Assembly: GCA_034231615.1 (NCBI GenBank)
Contig: CM067299.1
Location: 19,744,498-19,808,497 of the forward strand
Direction of reading: 5' to 3'
DNA: 64,000 nt
Source: Meghimatium bilineatum
Taxonomy: Eukaryota; Mollusca; Gastropoda; Stylommatophora; Philomycidae
The notes under the pieces were generated by a model that ran no database searches, was not told the DNA's origin, and was given only the letters and a program-made list of their open reading frames with translations. Every line of letters begins with the position of its first letter. Position 1 is the first letter of the stretch. Positions 54,691-64,000 of the stretch are shown piece after piece. The position numbers and the translations under genes are program-made.

Positions 54691-54887
54691 CCAGAATTTT
54701 TGTGGAATATGAATTGTGTCCTGACTGATTTGTTCAATTTATCAAAATTATGTTTTGGATGCAAATTACAGCTAATAAATACATGTAAATGCACTACATA
54801 ATGAGTGTATGCTCAGGCTTTCTTCAACTTTTAATTTGATGTGATTTATCAAACCATATATGTTTTTTGTAAAGTCTGGTTTAAGGT

Positions 54888-55335
54888 AGAAAGAAATTGA
54901 TGACTTGAGGCATGTGTTTGATGATATATTTGTTTGATGATTTGAGACATTTGCTTATTTGATAATTTGAGACATTTGTTTGTTTGATAATTTGAGACAT
55001 TTTTTTTAATGATTTGAGACAATTTTTTTAATGATTTGAGACATTTGTTTGATGATTTGAGACTTTGTTTAATGATTTGAGACATTTTTTTGATGATGAG
55101 ACATTTGTTTGTTGATGATTTAAGACATGTGGTTGTTGAATTATTTTAGACATTTGTTTGTTTAATCATTTGAGACATTTGTTTGTTTGATGATTTGAGA
55201 CTTGTTTGTTTAATGATTTGAGACAGTTGTTTGATGATGATTTGAGACATGTGTGTGTTTAATTATTTGAGACATTAGTCTGTTTGATGATTTGAGACAT
55301 GTTTTTTTGATGATTTTAAAAATGTGTTTGTCTAT
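54888..55335. repeat. Degenerate 20-25 bp array (gatttgagacatttgtttg)
   Basis: About 20 units of (t)gatgatttgagacatttgttt with length changes. It creates a spurious minus-strand ORF of repeated SQIIKQ. Confidence 0.9.
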
Positions 55336-55339
55336 CTCA

Positions 55340-55725
55340 TAATACACATTTTGTTATTGTTTATAATACTTTAGACCAATAAGGGGCAAAATCCAGCATA
55401 CAAGATATTTTTCTGGCCTTCCAGGTATTTCTAAAAGTATTATATCCACTGACCCCAGAAAGCACTAGTTGAAACTCCAAATGACTTTTAAAAAGGACTT
55501 TGACCCCATACCACAAAAAAAGAATCCAGTGCATTGACTCAAAAAGTCTGCACACATCTGATTTCGACAGACATATAGATGTGCACAATTTTCTTCTCAT
55601 ATTTCCTACAGAGATAATAAGACAAATGTGTACATATGAAATAAAATTAAACATAGCTTATGCTTGCACTGAAAATATGCGAACATTTTCTCAAGGACAT
55701 GAATTACATCTTGTACAGAGGTGAA
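55340..55725. other. Unassigned; open on both strands in part
   Basis: Two overlapping opposed ORFs (55361-55654 minus, 55500-55724 plus) show no similarity I recognise. They may be chance in AT-moderate sequence. Confidence 0.3.
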
Positions 55726-55729
55726 ACGG

Positions 55730-55915
55730 GTCTACAAGAATCACTTCTTTCAATAGTAAAATGGTAAAAACCAACAGGGTTCAAACATGTAAGCCGCCAT
55801 GATTCCCTGCCAAAAACAATCTGGAAGGGAACAGTCAGGATTGAAGGAGTGGAAAAAGACAAAGATAATCATGGACAGACAATGAATGAACTGGTCATAA
55901 TTATTTCTACATGTG
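55730..55915 (+). mobile_element. LINE 3' end
   Basis: Reads HDSLPKTIWKGTVRIEGVEK then NHGQTMNEL, degenerate KTILQGTVEGGRRRGRP and W.DNIKEW of RTE-X-like elements. Confidence 0.6.
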
Positions 55916-55965
55916 ATCTACATCGCTGAATATATAAATCGCTTGCGGACTTTGTGTGCTGAAGC

Positions 55966-56350
55966 TGATACATGCAATGTAGTATACGTTATAACAGTGA
56001 CTGTATTTTGGTACATCCAATGTACTATTCCTATGACCCTGACTCTGTGTCTTGATGCATCCAATGTAATATTCCTATCACTATGACAGTGTGGTGATAC
56101 ATCCAATGTAGTACTACTATGACTGTGACTGTATTATGATACATCTAATGTAGTATCCCTATGACCCTTATGACTCTTTGTTGATACATCCAATGTACTA
56201 TCAATACAACAGTGACTGCATGTTGATACATCCAATGTACTATCAATACAACAGTGACTGCATGTTGATACATCCAATGTACTATCAATACAACAGTGAC
56301 TGCATGTTGATACATCCAATGTACTATCAATACAACAGTGTTGATGCATC
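55966..56350. repeat. 42-bp minisatellite with open frames
   Basis: Unit tgactgcatgttgatacatc then caatgtactatcaatacaac ag. The right half (56180-56350) is nearly perfect, the left half degenerate. Because 42 is a multiple of three, both strands stay open (for example repeated CIDSTLDVSTCSHC on minus). Confidence 0.92.
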
Positions 56351-56421
56351 CAAAATAGTGTCTCTAAGACCATAGCTAGTTATGGATTTATAGATATGGA
56401 TAAGTGTACAGTCTGTTTATA

Positions 56422-56595
56422 CAGTGGAATCCCTTTATAGCATATCCTTTTATAGCATATTTCCCTATGTAACAACATCTTTCAAAATCCCATATTATAT
56501 TTATTTTTTATTGGTTATTCTGTATATAGAAATTTTCTGTTATTACATACATATTTTATTGGTCCAGACCAAGTTGTTATAATGGGGTTCCACTG
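56422..56595. mobile_element. pogo-like MITE, best copy
   Basis: 174 bp between TA dinucleotides (56420-56421, 56596-56597), ends cagtggaatccc and ggggttccactg. The CAGTGGAACCCC-type end and TA target match pogo/Tigger elements. Confidence 0.88.
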
Positions 56596-56599
56596 TACT

Positions 56600-57185
56600 A
56601 TTTTTAGGAAGCAACATAACAGTGATGGAGAAACAGATATGGGAATACAAATGATGATTAAAATAATAATTTTTTAGTGCTAAAAAATGTCAGACTCTGT
56701 GGCAGAGTCATACAGAGCCTGTTTCTGCCAGTAAGGTACCATGTACAAACCATGCAGCAGACTCTGTGCATCCCGGCTGCTCAGAAAGCAAACCTACTGA
56801 ACATAAATATTAACTAAATATCACAACAGTCAAAAATGTTTGGTTGATTTTTTTTTTTACATTATATTAAACACATAATCTTTCAGGGTTATGGGGGGTG
56901 CCACCCTGGAAACATCAACACAAAAATCCCACCTTACCTCTCTGTTCTCAGTTCCTTGTTTAAGTGTACATAGTCTTAATCATGTCCAATCCTTAATATT
57001 ATCAATCTGTGAATCTATACTATTTTTGATCTCCTCTTCTTCTTACACCCTCAAATTTCCCCTGCAGAATAATTTAAAAAAAATAAATAATGCCTCATCA
57101 CATGGGCAAACCACACACATTTCTAACATTTCACCACTGCAAGATATTCTTGCTTACCTGCAAGAGCATTTATGTTTCTCGCGTA
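56600..57185. other. Unassigned
   Basis: Nothing recognised. Confidence 0.35.
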
Positions 57186-57189
57186 TATA

Positions 57190-57360
57190 CTGTGAAATCT
57201 CGTTATAACATTGTCCGGGCCGAAAATATATGTATGTAATAACAGAAATTCGCTATATACAGTACAAGCATTATAGAATAAATATAATTTAGGATTTTGA
57301 GAAGTGTTGTTATATAGGGAAATTTGTTATAAAAGAATGTGTTATAGAGGGATTCCACTG
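57190..57360. mobile_element. pogo-like MITE, copy 4 (reverse)
   Basis: Starts ctgtgaaatctcgttataac and ends gttatagagggattccactg; interior gttgttatatagggaaattt is the reverse complement of the other copies. Confidence 0.8.
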
Positions 57361-57519
57361 CATAAATGTACATTGGTTTTTATTTTCTTTATAATGGATG
57401 CGCAATACTTGCCTGTAACATTTGTTTTTAAAATCCTCTCCATTTACACTGTAATTGTCCAACTCTCATATATGTACAAAGGAATAGGTATTATTAATTA
57501 GAGATTAATATAGGTTGAT

Positions 57520-57813
57520 CTTCAGCATAGGACTTACTCTTCCATATAGTCTGTTGGGTCACCTTTACCGATTGAGGATCTCATACACAGATGAATGTCC
57601 GTGTGGATCCGGAACGCAGACTCTGGAACACATACTTCAGGACTGCCCAACATACAAAGAGCAGAGACAGCAGACCTGGCCAGAGGATACAGACTTGAGG
57701 CAAAAGCTATGGGGCAGCCGCTCTGACCTGGAGGCCAGTGGAATTCGTCTTGATGACAGGCCTGATAATATAACATGACCACAGAGGCTGAACGCAGAAG
57801 AAGAAGTATTCAA
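57520..57813 (+). mobile_element. RNase-H LINE 3' end (CPCG-tail family) with gaagaag tail
   Basis: Reads LLGHLYRLRISYTDECPCGS, GTQTLEHILQDCPTYKEQRQ, QTWPEDTDLRQKLWGSRSDL to a stop, then accacagaggctgaacgcag and aagaagaag. CPCG...H....C is the terminal zinc-finger-like motif. The tail equals that of the SINE family. Confidence 0.85.
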
Positions 57814-57814
57814 T

Positions 57815-58185
57815 CTTGACATTGCTGCTGAGGCTGTGTAAAGTCTAGTCTTCATTTCTTTGCTGGTGCTTCCATCACTGCTCATGTAAGACCCTTTGCA
57901 TCTTTCAGTCAAGCACATCTGATTTCGTCATGTAAATAAGGAATGCTACCGTTATGAAATATATGGGAATCAAAATAAATCTAGTTCAAAACTGCAAGTC
58001 AGTCCTCATAACCAACTGTGAGATATGAAGAGCACTATTACAAATTATTTTTCTAAAAAGATAGTCTTTCAAAATTGATTGTTAACACACAGTAACAACA
58101 GATAATATGGAATGACTTCATCACTAATAGGAGTTAATAAAAAAATAACAAGGCACCAAAACAAGGTGAGATAATGATATTTATC
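57815..58185. other. LINE trace, else unassigned
   Basis: Near 57820-57920 the minus strand reads YMSSDGSTSKEMKTRLYTAS then AAMSRL, an RTE-type F.YLGS.I..DG....EI..R segment. The rest is unrecognised. Confidence 0.45.
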
Positions 58186-59260
58186 TTCTTCTTCTCGTTC
58201 GGAGTTTGACATGTCTACACAGCAAGTCCTGCTTTCCTAATAAATGCTGCTGTATTTGAAAGCTCCTCAGTGCTCCCATACATCTTTCTGTAGATATCCG
58301 TCTCTGTGGGTCAGTGTTCTTCCCTTAACTGGTTTAGTGTACTGCAGTCTTGCAGGATATGTTCAGTGGTCTGTGCTGCCTGCCCACAAGGACACCTTGG
58401 TGATGGGACAAATCTTAGCCTATTTAAGTGGCTGTTTAATCTGTTGTGTCCTGTTCTGAGGCGGAAGATAATAACCTGCTCTGCTCTGTCGAAATAGTGG
58501 TAATTGTCCTTTGGGTGGTCGACTTTCCTTATGGCTTTGATGAGGGTCTTCTTTTCTTGGTAGGTGATTTCTTCGTCTTTTTGTTCCTGTGTTGCTCCAT
58601 CCTTTGCTAGTCTGCCTGCCTCTTCATTTCCTGGTATGCCACAGTGGGATGGTATCCACTTTAGTACTACCCTTCTTTGGATGCTCACTTCTTGCATGGC
58701 TTTCTTCAGGTCTGGCAGCTTATCGCTGTCAAGGGCTTGTAGGACAGACATAGCATCAGTAAGAAATACCACCTGCTGGCAGTGGCTTGTTGTGTTTTTA
58801 ATTATTTCTGCAGCCATTTTTAAAGCCTGTACTTCTGCAGAGTAGTTGGAGCAGAATATTCCAATTGGTGAACATGTGGATTCATTTTCTTTTTCTTGAT
58901 ATTTTATGTACACGCCAGCACCTCCATTCTTCACTGCTCTGGTTGCTGATCCGTCGGTATATACTTGTATCCATGCTTCTATGGGGTACATATCTTCAAT
59001 CATGTTGCATACTATTGTTTTATTTTTGAAGATTATTCAGTTCTATCATAGTGTGGTAGTTGTTTATGGTGGTTCTGATAGTGAGATTTGGGTATTGCTC
59101 CCACGGAACTGGAAAAAGTGTTGGTGATATCTCTTTTGTTATGTCTGGTAGTTCATCCATATATTTTCTGTTTAGTTTTTTGGATCGGTGTATGAAACTG
59201 CTCCTCTTCAGTCTTCCACTGGCTAGGTCACTGTGTCTGTCCCTCATTGCATATATTTAT
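58186..59260 (-). mobile_element. RNase-H LINE, RNase H and C-terminal finger, long intact ORF
   Basis: ORF 59003-58311 (230 codons) reads AWIQVYTDGSATRAVKNGGA, SAEVQALKMAAE, VVFLTDAMSVLQAL, LKWIPSHCGIPGNEEAGRLA, FRLRTGHNRLNSHLNRL and CPCG..AQTTEHILQDCS. RNase H catalytic residues are visible: D in YTDGS, E in AEVQAL, D in LTDAMS. Upstream, 59247-59020 reads LKRSSFIHRSKKLNRKYMDE. The 3' end is ccgaacgagaagaagaag. This is one of the youngest LINE copies; RT and endonuclease are missing (5' truncation). Confidence 0.9.
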
Positions 59261-59334
59261 CTTCATAAGGGTTGTCTACCCTTCCATAATGTATTTAAAA
59301 GTCATTATAAAGAAAAAAAAATTACAAACTAAAA

Positions 59335-59725
59335 AAGAAAATTAAAAAATGCTACATCTATTCTATATTATTGTATAGCTCAGAAACATGGACAATGAAC
59401 AAACAACTTGAAGACAGAATTGATGCCTTTGAGATGTGGATATATAGAAGAATAGGGAGAAATTAATGGAAAGAGAAGAAAACTAACAAAGAAGTTCCAA
59501 CAACACTTTATATTAACAAAGAACTGTTAAAGGAAATAAAGATCAAACAGATAGAGTATTTTGGACATATTAAAAGATATGACACCATGTTGAAGATCTT
59601 ATTTAAGGATAGAGTCAAGAGTAGGCGAGCAAAAGGTAGGAAGAGATACAAAGTGGGAGAGAAACATCATGAGATAGACATGTTGCAGTCTACAGGTTAC
59701 AGCAAAGTACACCATCAAGGGAAGA
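59335..59725 (+). mobile_element. RTE-like LINE 3' part
   Basis: Reads LLYSSETWTMNKQLEDRIDA, FEMWIYRRIGR, KEVPTTLYINKELLKEIKIK, QIEYFGHIKRYDTMLKILFK and GRKRYKVGEKHHEIDML. The stop after IGRN and a short indel show decay. Confidence 0.75.
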
Positions 59726-59726
59726 G

Positions 59727-59946
59727 TTTGGTTGGTTGCTGATCCAGCGGTCCATGGGTTCATGCCCTTTGACCTAATGCCATTAAATGGCATTATATTG
59801 CTGGGAAGTCTGTGTATTTTCGACCCACCCTGAAACAGAGCTAGAGAATAACTATCACACCTCCAGCAAGGTAGGTTTCAAGCTATGCACTGTTCCTAGC
59901 CACTGTAGCCAAGATAGGGTTCACTTTGCTCATTCCCCACCACCAA
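59727..59946 (-). mobile_element. (AACC)-tail retroposon, 3' part
   Basis: Matches the plus-left 215 bp of 11211-11809 closely: ggttgctgatccagcggtcc, ctaatgccattaaatggcat, gagaataactatcacacctc, ccaagatagggttcactttg. Confidence 0.85.
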
Positions 59947-60097
59947 TATGCCCCAGAAGTGATGATGAAGTCAGATGTGTCAGCCCAAAAGGTGCAGATA
60001 TCTCAGAAAAACTGTAAACCATGTCACAGTGCATTCTATTCTCAGGACTACATCCTGCTATTCTGCAAGGATTTGAGAATGAATGCAAAAGAATACG
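59947..60097 (+). mobile_element. gaagaag SINE, 3' part
   Basis: Reads gatgaagtcagatgtgtcag, aaactgtaaaccatgtcaca, tctcaggactacatcctgct, gatttgagaatgaatgc then aaaagaa. Confidence 0.75.
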
Positions 60098-60948
60098 ATT
60101 TCATCCAAGGTACAAACATTATCTTGTAGTCAATCAAGGCTGAAGTAAGCTGTTGTCACTAAGGTACCATCTGTGCATTATCTCTGCTGTTGGGGCCTGA
60201 AATGTGAACATAAAAAAAAAATAACACCTCGTCATAAGATGTGACTTGGGAAGATTGTGAATATTGTTGGCTTCTCTTGTAAAAGGTCAAAATAATCAAA
60301 AATGTTTTGCAGATTTTGGATATGTTGCTGTTGTCAATATCCAAATGCTGAGGAGTAATACTAATCTTGTTAGCTCAATGCATTCTTAAATAAGTCTTCT
60401 GAGGTTGACTTAGTGACATAAGGGTGTCTTGTAGTTTTTTTCCTGGCAGTTGAAAGATAAGGGCAGTCAATAACGAGGTGTACCACTGTTTCATTGTAAT
60501 GAGAGCAGTGTCTACAAGTGGGTAGTTGCTGGGGTTTGATACGGTTTAAATCACTATTGATCCTTGCATGTCCTGTTCGAAATTGAAAGATAAAGGATTG
60601 GTTTCTCCTCCAGTTTGTTTATGTTGTCATTGTGCTTTGGTTTTGTCATTTCACTAAATACATTTCAACCAGTCAGCCCATCTGTTTAGCCAGATTTCCC
60701 TGGTGTTGTTTCTGAGAATCTGTTTGACTGTTTCCATACTATAAGGTCTTTGCTTTTGTTGTTTTGAGGCACCTCTGTTTGCAAGTCTGTCCACTACTTC
60801 ATTTCCTGCTTATATCGCTATGTCCAGGGATCCATTGCATAAGCACACTGGTTGGATATGCAGAGATAAGACTGTGCACTGCTCTTGCTATTTGGAGAAT
60901 ATCTTGATTTTCATATGGGGTATGTTTAAGTGCTTCCAAAACTGACAT

Positions 60949-61276
60949 CATCATCATCAGGTGCCATGCCGGTTGGAGTAGGCGGTCATGGCTCTCCACA
61001 GCTCTCTGTCCACAGTATTATGTATCAAGGTCATTGTTGTTTCCTTGCCGTGCCAGGTTGTCAAACTGTCTAATATTTTCTCACATTTTCGCCCTCTGTC
61101 TCTGTTGCCTTCAATTTTGCCTGTTGTGACTATGTTCTCTAAACCTGCCTGTCTCATGAAGTGGCCAAAAAAAGAAGATTGCCTTTTTCTTATATTGTGT
61201 TGATTAAGGTCTGTTTTGCATTTGACTCTTTCAACACCTGTACATTAGATTTTCTGGCAGTCCATGGTATTCTCAG
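60949..61276 (-). mobile_element. RTE-like LINE 3' end inserted in the RNase-H LINE
   Basis: Minus strand reads ENTMDCQ-type SWTARK region, FGHFMRQAGLENIVTTGKIE, GNRDRGRKCEKILDSLTTWH, DRELWRAMTAYSNRHGT, then gatgatgatg. Flanks caaaactgacat (60937-60948) and caaaagtgacat (61277-61288) form a 12-bp duplication with one mismatch. Confidence 0.87.
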
Positions 61277-61313
61277 CAAAAGTGACATAGTCTATAAAAA
61301 TGACGGTATGCTA

Positions 61314-61611
61314 CAGAGATCAGTGACCAGGTTTCTGTGGAAGAAAGAGCTAATGTAATTAAACGGAACGAAATTCCGATAAAGACGCATATACTGACGC
61401 ATCCAACATTCTAAGTGTTACACGATGAGAGCCTCCGATCACTCGATATGCATGCTACACACTTTTTGGGGGGTGGATGGTCAGTGTGTTGCGCGCAAAT
61501 CGCTAGATCGTTATCTGAAGTTACGACTTTTTAAATTTCGGAGTAATGAAAGCTCTATGCAATAGTGTATGAAATTAAAATGTTGTTACGTGATATGGTC
61601 ACTGATCCCTG
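61314..61611 (-). mobile_element. CAGGGATCAGTGACC MITE, copy 4, inserted in the RNase-H LINE
   Basis: 298 bp, ends cagagatcagtgacc and ggtcactgatccctg, TA on both sides (61312-61313, 61612-61613). An outer aaatgac also occurs on both sides (61298-61304, 61621-61627). Confidence 0.87.
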
Positions 61612-61909
61612 TATTGAACCAAATGACTGATGAGATCAAACTGTTGGTGTATTAACTCAATCGCTGTCTTGATGGCCTCAGCCTCTGCTTCATAATTTGA
61701 GCAATTTTCACCACAAGAACAACAGAACTCGTAGGCAGATCCATCAAGGTATTGTATATGGATGCCATATCCTGCAAAAAAGGTGGCCTTGAAAGTTAAT
61801 CCATCAGTGTAGGCCTTGATTGCTGATGATGGGTAGCTGTTTATAGTTTCTAGGGCACCTGTCCTCAGGATTGTTGGTAGTATTTCTTTACTGGCCATTT
61901 TATCTAATA

Positions 61910-62325
61910 ATTTTGTTTGGATAGTTGGTTTCCCAAAGGGGTGGTCCGGGGTATTTGTTTCCTAGTTCTCTCTCTTGTGGTAGATGGTGTCATCTTCCTA
62001 TCTGGATATATCCAGTAGAGACAGTTGTTTTAGACTTTTTATTTGTTTCCAAGTGTCAATAAGTATTTTATTTGGATGGTCTTATTTGGTCATATTCTTA
62101 TTTGGATTTTATTATGTTGGATATGTCAGGCCTAAAGTTTTAGATAGTGAATGAAATTTTTTTAAATCAATTTTCATCATAAGTCACATTACCTAGAAGG
62201 TAGGTTTATATCTATGAGCTGTTTCAAGATTCTTCTTTTTTTCCTCATTCTCCAGTCAAGACTAATTTAAAAAAGAAATAAAAAAGAGTTGGATGCTGAT
62301 TTCTTCAATTAACTGTACAGTGGTC
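61910..62325. other. Probably decayed LINE upstream region, unassigned
   Basis: No clear frame. It may continue the RNase-H LINE linker before YTDG, but I cannot show it. Confidence 0.3.
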
Positions 62326-62329
62326 ACTA

Positions 62330-62600
62330 GCCCAGTGACATTGCCATAGAATATGTCCATCAAAGCTGTTTTAGATGGTTACAGTTTTTTCTTGTGGTCT
62401 TATAAAGTGGGCAGTTCTGTAAAGTATGTTCTGTGTTTTCTGCAGATTGTCCACAGGGGTACATATTGCTGTCGCCAATTTCAAATGGTTAATAGTGTGT
62501 CTTAAGTAGTTTGTGGTAAAAATAATTTCACAGCCACTTGTGACTATTCTCAACAACATGTGAAAAGAAGTTTTACATTAACTCTTTACTAGGAAAAGCC
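62330..62600 (-). mobile_element. RNase-H LINE C-terminal finger fragment
   Basis: Minus strand reads FEIGDSNMYPCGQSAENTEH then TLQNCPLYKTTRKNCNHL, the CPCG..AQT.EH.LQ.CP.Y motif (first Cys lost to Tyr), with more decay upstream. Confidence 0.72.
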
Positions 62601-62604
62601 ACTT

Positions 62605-63280
62605 TAATTTTCAGTCACCATTTTTACTAGAAGCCACATGAAATTGAAATGTTCTAAATAGTAGTCTTTCATAAGGAAGCGCAAACCATGTTTCTAGCCT
62701 GAATGTACTTTAGAGTTAAGAATTCAAATAAGTATTTTAACTCCTAGATTGTAAGTCTTCATATACTGTTAGTTGCTGCTTCTTTATCATAACATGCAGA
62801 GTTTGACTGGAGACACAGCACATAACAATCATCAGGTTTTCATCTGATCTGCTTATAATCTATTCTCTTGGCCTTTCCTATCAAATATATTCCACAATTA
62901 TTTTTAAAGTGTTATTTTTTCAGAACAGTTTTTTTGAACAGTTTAGTTACTCTGAAAATTTCAGGATTCAGGGAAGTTCACTAGCTGCAGCCAAGGACAA
63001 ATCTAAACACTGAAATATCTCTTGTCCATCATGACATTGGATGGCCCTTTTCCCTGCTACCAGCAACCATACCGTCCATTACTAGTTGTTCTTTCTTGCA
63101 TTTATATATTTTTTTATAAGGCCAAAACACCTCAGCTTTCTTGCAATAATGTTGTAGTCAACCCTCTTCCTAAATTATGTTTAATCTTCTTCTCGTCCAC
63201 ACAGGTATTAGTTATCATATCTGTTCACATACTTTTTTATATGAAAACAAATTTATCCTTAGTACAAAAAAAAGCATTAA
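62605..63280. other. Unassigned
   Basis: Nothing recognised on either strand. Confidence 0.35.
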
Positions 63281-63487
63281 ATGTATTTGAATATACTCGA
63301 CATCAAGACTGCTGACCATATTGAAGGCCATGCAATATTATGGGCTGTGTGGTCAGAAGTCGGCCAACATTTGATACCTCCAAATCATGTAGGCTTTCAT
63401 GCGATTAGATACTTCTGGACACAAATACAGAATGAAAGAACATGCCTTTCACATACAGCCTCTCATATGCATCCACATACACGCTGA
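63281..63487 (+). other. Possible terminal exon or chance ORF
   Basis: From about 63310 reads TADHIEGHAILWAVWSEVGQ, HLIPPNHVGFHAIRYFWTQI then a stop at 63487, with AATAAA near 63544. An AG acceptor candidate (catcaag) precedes it. Protein-like composition, but I recognise no family and find no partner exon. Confidence 0.25.
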
Positions 63488-63489
63488 GT

Positions 63490-64000
63490 ACGATGCTTCT
63501 TAAAGCATTGCTGCCTTTGAAAATTGAAGTATTTTGGGTATGAAATAAAGCTCTGGAAACTTTCCTCAAACCCATTGTAAATAGGAAACAAAAGTGTTAT
63601 TGATCGTAATTTCCATGGATTGAAATAAACAAATATTAAGATTGTGTTAAGTGATGTACGTCTAGGCTGCAAGAGACTAAGATATTGCTTTATTCATATG
63701 AAACATGTACATAAGCTCATATAAAATAATCACTGTTATTTATGTTGAAAGTTGCCAATTTTATGGTACTAAAATAAAAACTTTGATGTCCTTATTATGT
63801 TTGTATTTGTTTTTGATAGTCATATTTTGTATATGTCAACTTCAGTGGCATATAGGATAGTGAGAAAACCTCACAAAACTAATTCGTGCGAACTGAGTCA
63901 TAGTTTCAACTATGTTGCGAACATAGTTGCGAACAAGTCATAGCTGGATGTCCATTTTACTAACAACTTGATTGGTCATATAAGTGGTGCCTAGTGTTTC
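63490..64000. other. Unassigned right edge
   Basis: AT-rich; a small palindromic stretch (aactatgttgcgaacatagtt) near 63908-63928. Nothing else recognised. Confidence 0.35.

Larger units (their letters stand above)
60155..61905 (-). mobile_element. RNase-H LINE (third family), split by an RTE end and a MITE
   Basis: Minus strand: 61905-61612 reads AIKAYTDGLTFKATFFAGYG, CSNYEAEAEAIKTAIELIHQ; 61313-61277 reads TVIFIDYV; 60948-60155 reads MSVLEALKHTPYENQDILQI, VLMQWIPGHSDIS, then CRHCSHYNETVVHLVIDCPY. The order YTDG, E, VIF.D, W.PGH is RNase H. Insertions at 60949-61276 and 61314-61611 explain the gaps. Confidence 0.83.

Noticed and set aside
54849-55085. Minus-strand ORF with repeated SQIIKQ as a repeat protein
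   Set aside because: It follows a degenerate 20-25 bp array whose unit length is not constant, so the frame is accidental.
58244-58845. Plus-strand ORFs opposite the RNase H ORF
   Set aside because: Shadow frames; the minus strand carries the recognisable domain.
61314-61611. Assigning the MITE to a named superfamily
   Set aside because: TA flanks suggest Tc1/mariner or pogo, but outer 6- and 7-bp matches leave the true ends open, so I left it unassigned.

Overview
The window is metazoan nuclear DNA: AT-rich, with GT-AG introns, and packed with non-LTR retrotransposons, SINEs, MITEs and minisatellites. The LINE mix, a SINE with a gaagaag tail and a retroposon ending in an (AACC)n tail suggest a lophotrochozoan, most likely a mollusc (perhaps a gastropod). 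That is an inference; no sequence here names the species. I see no bacterial, organellar, rRNA, true tRNA or CRISPR content.

Two host genes can be assembled by exon reading with matching splice phases. On the minus strand, TACO1 (YebC-family activator of mitochondrial cytochrome oxidase synthesis) runs from about 12.2 kb off the left edge. Its four visible exons (12230-11912, 8042-7930, 6614-6478, 198-3) join in frame to about 255 residues. On the plus strand, a PWWP2A/PWWP2B-like chromatin protein has a short first exon (25733-25881), a 4.3 kb intron and one long last exon (30199-32407), giving 785 residues. The large ORF starting at 30236 does not begin at the true start codon.

Almost everything else is mobile-element debris. 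0.65-6.4 kb (inside a TACO1 intron): a fragment of a protein family of unknown function, then an RTE-like LINE split by a LINE with RNase H (10-bp duplication) and by a SINE (14-bp duplication). 8.5-9.3 kb: a fold-back transposon. 10.9-11.8 kb: a 50-bp minisatellite cut by a 599-bp retroposon. 12.3-24.6 kb: TACO1 upstream SINEs and LINE fragments of both orientations. 28.5-29.8 kb (inside the PWWP2 intron): a 1333-bp, GC- and CpG-rich retroposon with internal repeats, an (AAAC)n tail and a 12-bp target duplication, the best candidate for something undescribed. 32.4-64 kb: no confident host gene, but a mariner fossil, a Penelope-like fossil, many LINE ends, four copies each of two MITE families, about a dozen SINE copies, and minisatellites of 13, 34, 40 and 42 bp.

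The elements inform one another. The gaagaag SINE shares its extreme 3' end with an RNase-H-bearing LINE, which suggests that LINE mobilised it, and insertions inside recognisable LINE reading frames fix the ends of several non-autonomous elements.
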